A stretch of 64,000 nucleotides of DNA, from contig NZ_JANFQF010000023.1 of assembly GCF_024438035.1 (NCBI RefSeq), positions 1 to 64,000 of the forward strand, given 5' to 3'. Shown one piece after another: positions 59,081 through 64,000 of this stretch. A program made the translations under genes and the position numbers. The notes under the pieces are model-generated. The model did not search any database and was not told where the DNA came from. It was given only the letters and a program-made list of their open reading frames with translations. How positions within the stretch are numbered: position 1 is the stretch's first letter; every line of letters begins with the position of its first letter. This DNA is from Rhodococcus tibetensis (lineage in GTDB: Bacteria > Actinomycetota > Actinomycetes > Mycobacteriales > Mycobacteriaceae).

Positions 59081-60058
59081 GTGCCTGCGCGATCACTACC
59101 GAACGGCTCGGGTTTCGGTTCAGGACTGGCCGGGATGATCCTTCCGGGCCGGCGGCAGTTCAGGAATCCGCTGGGTCCGAGCGAAGCCGAGGTACGTGCA
59201 AACGTCGCGGGCGAGGCAAGTGCCGATGCAGCGCTGGCCCTCCACGAGGCCGGGATCGAGACCGAGGAACCTCAGGTTCCCCTGGATCTGACTGCCGCAG
59301 CCTTCTTCGACGTCGACAACACGATGGTCCAGGGTGCGTCGATCATTCACTTCGCCCGCGGACTCGCGGCCCGGAAATACTTGAAGTCCTCCGACCTGCT
59401 GGACTTCGCGTGGAAGCAGATCAAGTTCCGCGTGACCGGCAAGGAGAGCAGCGTCGACGTCGCCTCGGGTCGTGAGAAGGCTCTCTCGTTCGTGGCCGGG
59501 CGGTCCACCGCCGAACTCGCCCGGCTCGGCGAGGAAATCTATGACGAGGTGATCGCCGACAAGATCTGGGCGGGCACCAGGGCGCTCGCCCAGATGCACC
59601 TCGACGCCGGACAACAGGTGTGGCTGGTGACGGCCACCCCCGTCGAACTCGCCCAGGTGATCGCCAAGCGGCTCGGACTGACAGGCGCCCTCGGCACAGT
59701 CGCCGAAAGCGAGGACGGCGTGTTCACCGGACGTCTGGTCGGCGACATCCTGCACGGCCTCGGCAAAGCCCACGCGGTGCGCGCGCTGGCCGTCCGCGAA
59801 GGCCTCAACCTCAAACGCTGCACCGCCTACTCGGACAGCCACAACGACGTGCCCATGCTGTCGCTCGTCGGCACCGCCGTCGCCATCAATCCCGACACCG
59901 ACCTGCGCGAGCTCGCCAAGAACCGGGGCTGGGAGATCCGGGACTTCCGCACCGGCCGCAAGGCGGCCAAAATCGGTGTGCCCACCGCGCTGCTACTCGG
60001 CGCGGCCGGCGGCGCGCTGGCAGCCGTGGTCGCCCGGCGGCGCGAGCACGCGGTCTGA
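59081..60058 (+). CDS. HAD-IB family phosphatase (SerB-like)
   Basis: 325 residues; the nucleophile motif [13 protein letters not shown] (DxDxT), motif III region [17 protein letters not shown], and [15 protein letters not shown] (DD motif) assign a HAD-IB phosphatase, similar to mycobacterial SerB1. A C-terminal hydrophobic segment ([16 protein letters not shown]) may anchor it. Start at the GTG after GGGGAGG. Phosphoserine phosphatase is the closest named activity but unproved. Confidence 0.85.
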   Translation: MPARSLPNGSGFGSGLAGMILPGRRQFRNPLGPSEAEVRANVAGEASADAALALHEAGIETEEPQVPLDLTAAAFFDVDNTMVQGASIIHFARGLAARKYLKSSDLLDFAWKQIKFRVTGKESSVDVASGREKALSFVAGRSTAELARLGEEIYDEVIADKIWAGTRALAQMHLDAGQQVWLVTATPVELAQVIAKRLGLTGALGTVAESEDGVFTGRLVGDILHGLGKAHAVRALAVREGLNLKRCTAYSDSHNDVPMLSLVGTAVAINPDTDLRELAKNRGWEIRDFRTGRKAAKIGVPTALLLGAAGGALAAVVARRREHAV

Positions 60059-60129
60059 CCGAGGCGGGCCAAGACGGTCCCACCGACCACCGCGGCGGGT
60101 ATCGATCTCCGGCGGTGGTGTCCCGGGTG

Positions 60130-61146
60130 TCAGCCCAGGAACACGTTGCGTCGCTTCGCGAGGAGCCGGTAGAGCGTCTGCTGGATGGTCTCACGAACGT
60201 GGTCGGTGACCTCGAACAACTCCATGGGGTCGTCGGCCGCCGACGCGTCGTAGGTATCGGTGACGATGGGCTTTCCGAACTCGATGTACCACTTGGACGG
60301 CAGCGGAACGAGCCCGAGCGGCCCGAAATGCGGGAACAGCGGTGTCACCGGAAAATAGGGCATGCCGAGCAGTCGGGCGAGCGTTCCGAGGTCGCCGATC
60401 TTCGGATAGATCTCCTCGGACCCGACGATGGAGCAGGGGATGATCGGTGCCCCGGTTCGCATGGCGGCGGACACGAAACCACCGCGACCGAATCTCTGCA
60501 ACTTGTAGCGCTCACTGAACGGTTTGCCGATCCCCTTGAACCCTTCCGGGAACACGGCCGCCACCTCACCGTTCTGCAGGAGGCGGACAGCATCCGGATT
60601 GCACGCGAGGGTGTGCCCGGCCTTGCGGGCGAGGTCACCGACAACGGGCATCTCGAAGGCCAGATCGGCCGCCAGCATGCGCAGCGGCCGATGGGCGGGG
60701 TGATGATCGTGCACGGCGACCGACGTCATCAGGCCGTCGAGGGGTAAGACACCGGCGTGGTTGGCCACGACCAGGGCGCCTCCGGTCGAGGGGATGTTCT
60801 CCAGACCACTGACCTCGACTCGGAACCACTTGTCGAACAGCGGCCGCAGTATCGGCAGCCAGACATTCTCGGCGAAGTGCGGGTCGTAGCCGAAGTCGTC
60901 GACGTGATAGTCGCCCGACAGGCGTCGCCGCACGAATTCCGCGGTGTTGACGATCTGATCGGCAAGGACGCGCCGGACGGCGTCAACGGTCGACGATCCG
61001 GTCACGGGCTGAGGCTCCGGCGGGCTGATCACGGCCGGCGGGGGCATTGCGGACGGATGTCGGCTCTCGCTCTGCTCGCGCCTCGAACGTGCCAGTGCAG
61101 CCCCGCGCGCGGTGGATCCACCGTGCAACGGAATGACCTTCGCCAC
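60130..61146 (-). CDS. Lysophospholipid acyltransferase family protein
   Basis: 338 residues: Pro/Arg-rich N-terminus then NHAGVLPLD (NHx4D), FPEGFKGIGKPF, and IIPCSIVGSEEIY motifs of acyltransferases. Corresponds to Rv0502-like proteins. Two near GTG codons exist; the second (VAKVIPLHG) has better ribosome binding site spacing. Coupled to the upstream epimerase-like gene. Confidence 0.87.
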   Translation of the reverse strand: MAKVIPLHGGSTARGAALARSRREQSESRHPSAMPPPAVISPPEPQPVTGSSTVDAVRRVLADQIVNTAEFVRRRLSGDYHVDDFGYDPHFAENVWLPILRPLFDKWFRVEVSGLENIPSTGGALVVANHAGVLPLDGLMTSVAVHDHHPAHRPLRMLAADLAFEMPVVGDLARKAGHTLACNPDAVRLLQNGEVAAVFPEGFKGIGKPFSERYKLQRFGRGGFVSAAMRTGAPIIPCSIVGSEEIYPKIGDLGTLARLLGMPYFPVTPLFPHFGPLGLVPLPSKWYIEFGKPIVTDTYDASAADDPMELFEVTDHVRETIQQTLYRLLAKRRNVFLG

Positions 61147-61151
61147 TTCGT

Positions 61152-62234
61152 TCACCTCTCCCCTTTCGCCGTACCGGTCAGAGCGAGTAGAGCGTTCTCT
61201 GCTGCGTCGATCCATTCGTTCTTGATGATTGCGGTGACTCCCGCGGCCCGCGCGAAGTCGTCGAGCGCCTGCATCGAGGTCCACCGTGGCTCGAAGGATA
61301 GTTCGGTTCGCATGCGCGTGGTGTCCAGTCCGCAACCGAAGTGGAAGTACTCGAGTTGTTCGTTGGAATACGACCGCATGACCGGACCCATCAATGCCCG
61401 GCCGACGTTACGGAACAGACTGAACGGCATGGGCACCTCGACACGTCCGGCCCGGCGGATCGCCTGGGACAACATGACGACACCGTCGCCGGCCACGTTG
61501 AACGTTCCGGCCGGACCCGACACGGTTGCGCGTTCGAGCGCCGCGAGGGCGTCCTCTTCGTGCAGCACCTGCAGGCGGGCGTCACGGCCCAGGATGGTCG
61601 GTACCAGTGGGGACGTCAGGTAACGTGCGACCGTTGCGTTGAGGCGGGGACCGACCAGAGGGGCGAGTCGCAGGATGGACACGGCGATGTCGGGTCGCCG
61701 GCGTCGTATGCCGCGCAGGTAGCCCTCGATCTCGATGCAGTCCCTGGCGTAGGCGCCGCCGGGACGGCGGCGAGCGCTCATCTCCTCCGTGAACTTCGCC
61801 GGGTCCTGAGCCGTGCTGCCGTAGACGACGGACGCCGAGCGCAGCACCACTTTCCGCACCGTGGGCGCCTTCTGGCAAACCGCGAACAACTGCATCGCGC
61901 CGATGACGTTCATGTCCTTCATGGCCGCTCGGCTGCCCGCTTTGGGCGGTCGGGCCAAAGTCGAGGCATGCACGACCGTGTCGACCTCGGCATTGCGGAT
62001 AACCTTGCCGATCAGCGGATTTCGGATGTCGGCGCGAACGAACTCTGCGCGGCCCATTCGCCGCAGCATGTCTTTACTCGGCGACACCGCATCCACTGCG
62101 ATGACACGCTCGATGTCTGGATTCTGTGCCAGCCTGGTGATCAGGTATCCCCCGAGGAACCGGCTCGCGCCGGTGACCAGCGCGACGCGCGGCGGCGCAG
62201 TACGCTCAGCGCTGTCTCCGTCACTCACAACCAC
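61152..62234 (-). CDS. NAD-dependent epimerase/dehydratase family protein
   Basis: 360 residues, extended SDR: GASRFLGGYLITRLA cofactor motif; DIRNPLIGKVIRN; HASTLARPPK; the triad Tyr-x3-Lys is not exact (GGAYARDCIE), so function may be non-classical. Matches mycobacterial GalE2-like genes next to proC. Substrate unknown; sugar nucleotide or lipid ketone are possibilities. GTG start; a second GTG two codons later is possible. Confidence 0.82.
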   Translation of the reverse strand: MVVSDGDSAERTAPPRVALVTGASRFLGGYLITRLAQNPDIERVIAVDAVSPSKDMLRRMGRAEFVRADIRNPLIGKVIRNAEVDTVVHASTLARPPKAGSRAAMKDMNVIGAMQLFAVCQKAPTVRKVVLRSASVVYGSTAQDPAKFTEEMSARRRPGGAYARDCIEIEGYLRGIRRRRPDIAVSILRLAPLVGPRLNATVARYLTSPLVPTILGRDARLQVLHEEDALAALERATVSGPAGTFNVAGDGVVMLSQAIRRAGRVEVPMPFSLFRNVGRALMGPVMRSYSNEQLEYFHFGCGLDTTRMRTELSFEPRWTSMQALDDFARAAGVTAIIKNEWIDAAENALLALTGTAKGER

Positions 62235-62348
62235 TAGAACCCCCGATCACGTAGCGAGTGAGGTCAACGATACGTGCAGCGGGCAGTTGGCGCTCCGCAC
62301 AACGGTAATTGGCCGGTCGCCCAAGAGGCGCTTCTCCCGAGACGACGA

Positions 62349-62375
62349 ATGCCCGCCACTCGAGGTGGCGGGCAT
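62349..62375 (-). terminator. Hairpin terminator after the bS22 gene
   Basis: Perfect 11-bp stem (ATGCCCGCCAC with its complement) and 5-base loop, 15 bases beyond the stop. Confidence 0.82.
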
Positions 62376-62389
62376 CCAGACGCGACTCT

Positions 62390-62491
62390 TTACTTACCGA
62401 GTTTCCTGCGCTGCACTCGGGTGCGGCGAAGCAACTTGCGGTGCTTCTTCTTCGACATGCGCTTACGTCGCTTCTTGATCACTGAACCCAT
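62390..62491 (-). CDS. Ribosomal small-subunit protein bS22 (AURKAIP1/COX24-domain)
   Basis: A 33-residue, extremely basic protein ([20 protein letters not shown] ... RRKLGK). Homologues in mycobacteria are bound to the 30S subunit near the decoding centre. It lies between the epimerase and the excisionase-like gene and has its own hairpin terminator. Lys/Arg make up over half of the residues. Confidence 0.92.
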
Positions 62492-62685
62492 AGCGGGTGT
62501 CCCTCACGTTCTTCTCTAGCGTTCCTGCGCACGCCGGTCACGTACGCCTGCGCCTCTCTGGCGCCTGGGCCTCGTTTTAACTAGCTCAGCGCCTTACGAC
62601 ACCAGCTGGCTGGTACGACAGTCGCTAATCGTACCGGTGAGGTTCGCCCGGGAGAAACCGAGGTCACCCTCTTCGTGCCGATCGG

Positions 62686-62922
62686 TCAACCGGCATCGAA
62701 GTACGAGGTTTCGAGGTAGTCGTGCACCGCTTTCGCGTGCACTCTGAACGAACGGCCCACCCGGACGGCAGGCAGTTCGCCGCTGTGCACCAACCGATAC
62801 ACAGTCATCTTGGACACTCTCATCAGCGTCGCTACCTCGGCGACGGTGAGAAATTGCGTTCCGGCCAGGGCCGGTTGTCCGTCCTGGGCTGAGCCCTTGG
62901 ACGGCTTTTTTCCAGACGTCAT
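62686..62922 (-). CDS. Excisionase/MerR-type HTH DNA-binding protein
   Basis: 78 residues; a winged helix (LTVAEVATLMRVSKMTVYRLVHSGELPAVRVGRSFRVHAKAVHDYLE) of the excisionase family. No integrase or phage gene is near, and the same gene is found next to proC in mycobacteria, so it is chromosomal. ATG chosen with GGAGG ten bases before. Regulatory target unknown. Confidence 0.9.
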   Translation of the reverse strand: MTSGKKPSKGSAQDGQPALAGTQFLTVAEVATLMRVSKMTVYRLVHSGELPAVRVGRSFRVHAKAVHDYLETSYFDAG

Positions 62923-63047
62923 CAAACACTTACCTCCGGCACGTCTCGCGCCGCCGGCTTCCCCTCCGGCGGAACAGACACGCACGTGCTACCTCGAGCT
63001 TAGCGGGACGGATGGGGTTACTGCGACGGGTGTGGGCAATCGAATAT

Positions 63048-63863
63048 CTATTCGGAAGAAGTTCCGAGCTCGGAGGATCTCGATTTCGCTGCCTCGAGGG
63101 CGTCGAAGAACGCCGAACGGAGGCCGTTCTTCTCCAATTGGCGTATCGCTGCAGCAGTGGTCCCACCAGGGGAGGTGACGGCAGCGCGCAGTTCCGTCAC
63201 ACTCTCCCCAGACTGATCGAGCATGGCCGCGGCGCCCACCATCGTCTGCACGACCAGCTCGGACGCCGTCGCGCGGGCCAGTCCGAGACCCACTCCGGCA
63301 TCGATCATCGCCTCGGCGACGAGGAAGAAGTAGGCAGGGCCGGACCCGGAGACTGCAGTGACCGCGTCGATCTGCGATTCCGGCACGGTCACGACTTTGC
63401 CCACCGCAGATAACACCCCTCGCACCAGGTCGAGGTGGTCCTTCTTCACGTGCCGCCCGGGGGCGAGCGCGCAGACGCCCTCCCCTACCAGCATCGGAGT
63501 GTTTGGCATGACACGGACGACAGGGAACCCGGCAGGCAGTCTCGTCTCGTAGAAGGTCGTGGGGATGCCCGCCGCCAGCGACACGAGGATCTGTTCACGC
63601 TCACCGTCGAGATCTGCCTTCGACACCGCTGTGAGCGCGGACTCGACATCACCGGGCTTGACGGCCACCACGATGACGTCCGCTCCCTCGGCCGCGTCCT
63701 GGGGGCTGCTCACGCACACGGAGTACTCGGCTGCCAATTCGGCGGCCCGCGGTGGGTGCTGCTCGGCCACCACGAGATCCTTCACCGCGTGGCCTGCTTG
63801 CAGGAGGCCGGAGATGAGCGCCTCGCCGATCCTGCCGCCTCCGATAACCGCAATTCTCGTCAT
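63048..63863 (-). CDS. proC: Pyrroline-5-carboxylate reductase
   Basis: Final step of proline synthesis. 271 aa; Rossmann motif IAVIGGGRIGEALISGLLQAGH, VVAVKPGDVESAL, and the P5CR signature near TAVSGSGPAYFFLVAEAMIDAGVGLGL. ATG start. Upstream of the partial thioesterase gene's end on the same strand. Confidence 0.97.
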   Translation of the reverse strand: MTRIAVIGGGRIGEALISGLLQAGHAVKDLVVAEQHPPRAAELAAEYSVCVSSPQDAAEGADVIVVAVKPGDVESALTAVSKADLDGEREQILVSLAAGIPTTFYETRLPAGFPVVRVMPNTPMLVGEGVCALAPGRHVKKDHLDLVRGVLSAVGKVVTVPESQIDAVTAVSGSGPAYFFLVAEAMIDAGVGLGLARATASELVVQTMVGAAAMLDQSGESVTELRAAVTSPGGTTAAAIRQLEKNGLRSAFFDALEAAKSRSSELGTSSE

Positions 63864-63899
63864 GCCGGACAGCCTGCCACGACCAGTGGCGGAGTGTTT

Positions 63900-64000
63900 C
63901 TAGCGGGGGATCATCGCCAGCTGACGGCTTTGCACGACGATCGCACCGGTCGAGTCGAGGACCGTGTGATCCTCTTCGAACCACGCACTGCCGAGTACCG
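63900..64000 (-). CDS. Thioesterase-family protein, C-terminal end only
   Basis: The 33 C-terminal codons (ending EDHTVLDSTGAIVVQSRQLA then MIPR) match the end of acyl-CoA thioesterase-like proteins that lie next to proC. The rest is outside the window. Stop 36 bases before proC. Confidence 0.65.
   Translation of the reverse strand, partial: VLGSAWFEEDHTVLDSTGAIVVQSRQLAMIPR

Noticed and set aside
62686-62922. Sign of a mobile element from an excisionase-like gene
   Set aside because: No integrase, att repeats or tRNA target; the gene accompanies proC in mycobacteria as well.

Overview
The window reads as a chromosomal segment of a mycolic-acid actinomycete, almost certainly Rhodococcus (opacus/jostii/wratislaviensis group). 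The reasons are high GC content, frequent GTG and TTG starts, mycolate FAS-II dehydratase genes (hadA, hadB), Mce/YrbE/Mkl lipid import genes, a mycobacterial-type gene order, and an exported L-amino acid oxidase that closely resembles the characterised Rhodococcus opacus enzyme. Most of the window is core housekeeping DNA. I see no insertion sequences, prophage, CRISPR array or rRNA.

Layout. 1-3287 (minus): ABC ATPase mkl, two YrbE permeases and the start of an mce gene, with stops and starts overlapping or 4-9 bases apart. 3588-7717 (minus): rplL, rplJ, rplA, rplK, nusG, secE with strong hairpin terminators. 7749-9778 (minus): tRNA-Trp, hadB, hadA, rpmG, tRNA-Met, tRNA-Thr, tRNA-Tyr. 9977-11400: yajQ and htpX. 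11542-25324: menaquinone locus (polyprenyl diphosphate synthase, menJ, menG, menD, menC, menB, menE) with a mannosyltransferase, an iron-regulated-looking siderophore-interacting flavoprotein and small unknowns. 25484-31437: accessory block splitting menE from menA. It holds an AbiEi/nuclease-like protein, then tatA, a RidA-like lipoprotein and a Tat-exported L-amino acid oxidase, with a divergent APC permease and IclR regulator. 31555-38764: menA, small membrane proteins, a ClpN-domain/HTH pair, an acyltransferase, GNAT, a Cds1-like enzyme, BldC and a MinD-like ATPase. 38861-43572 (minus): cytochrome c maturation (tlpA-like, ccdA, resB, ccsB) with a histidine phosphatase. 43652-58902: tetrapyrrole synthesis (hemL, hemB, hemD, hemC, hemA) and rex, interrupted by a tyrosine-catabolism-type block (hppD, SDR, VOC, Lrp) and other genes. 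59081-64000: HAD phosphatase, acyltransferase, epimerase, bS22 protein, excisionase-like HTH, proC and a partial thioesterase.

How it works together. Large parts serve respiration: menaquinone, heme, heme attachment to cytochrome c, and Rex, which senses NADH and has a good operator before rex-hemA-hemC-hemD. Translation/transcription genes are neighbours of mycolate synthesis and lipid import genes.

The most interesting unit is 26505-31437. A Tat-dependent secreted amino acid oxidase is co-directional with a secreted imine-deaminase-like lipoprotein and a private, very short TatA, opposite a divergent amino acid permease and IclR regulator with candidate operators between them. A second attractive item is the ClpN/HTH pair, with an apparently leaderless promoter embedded in two identical 18-bp palindromes.
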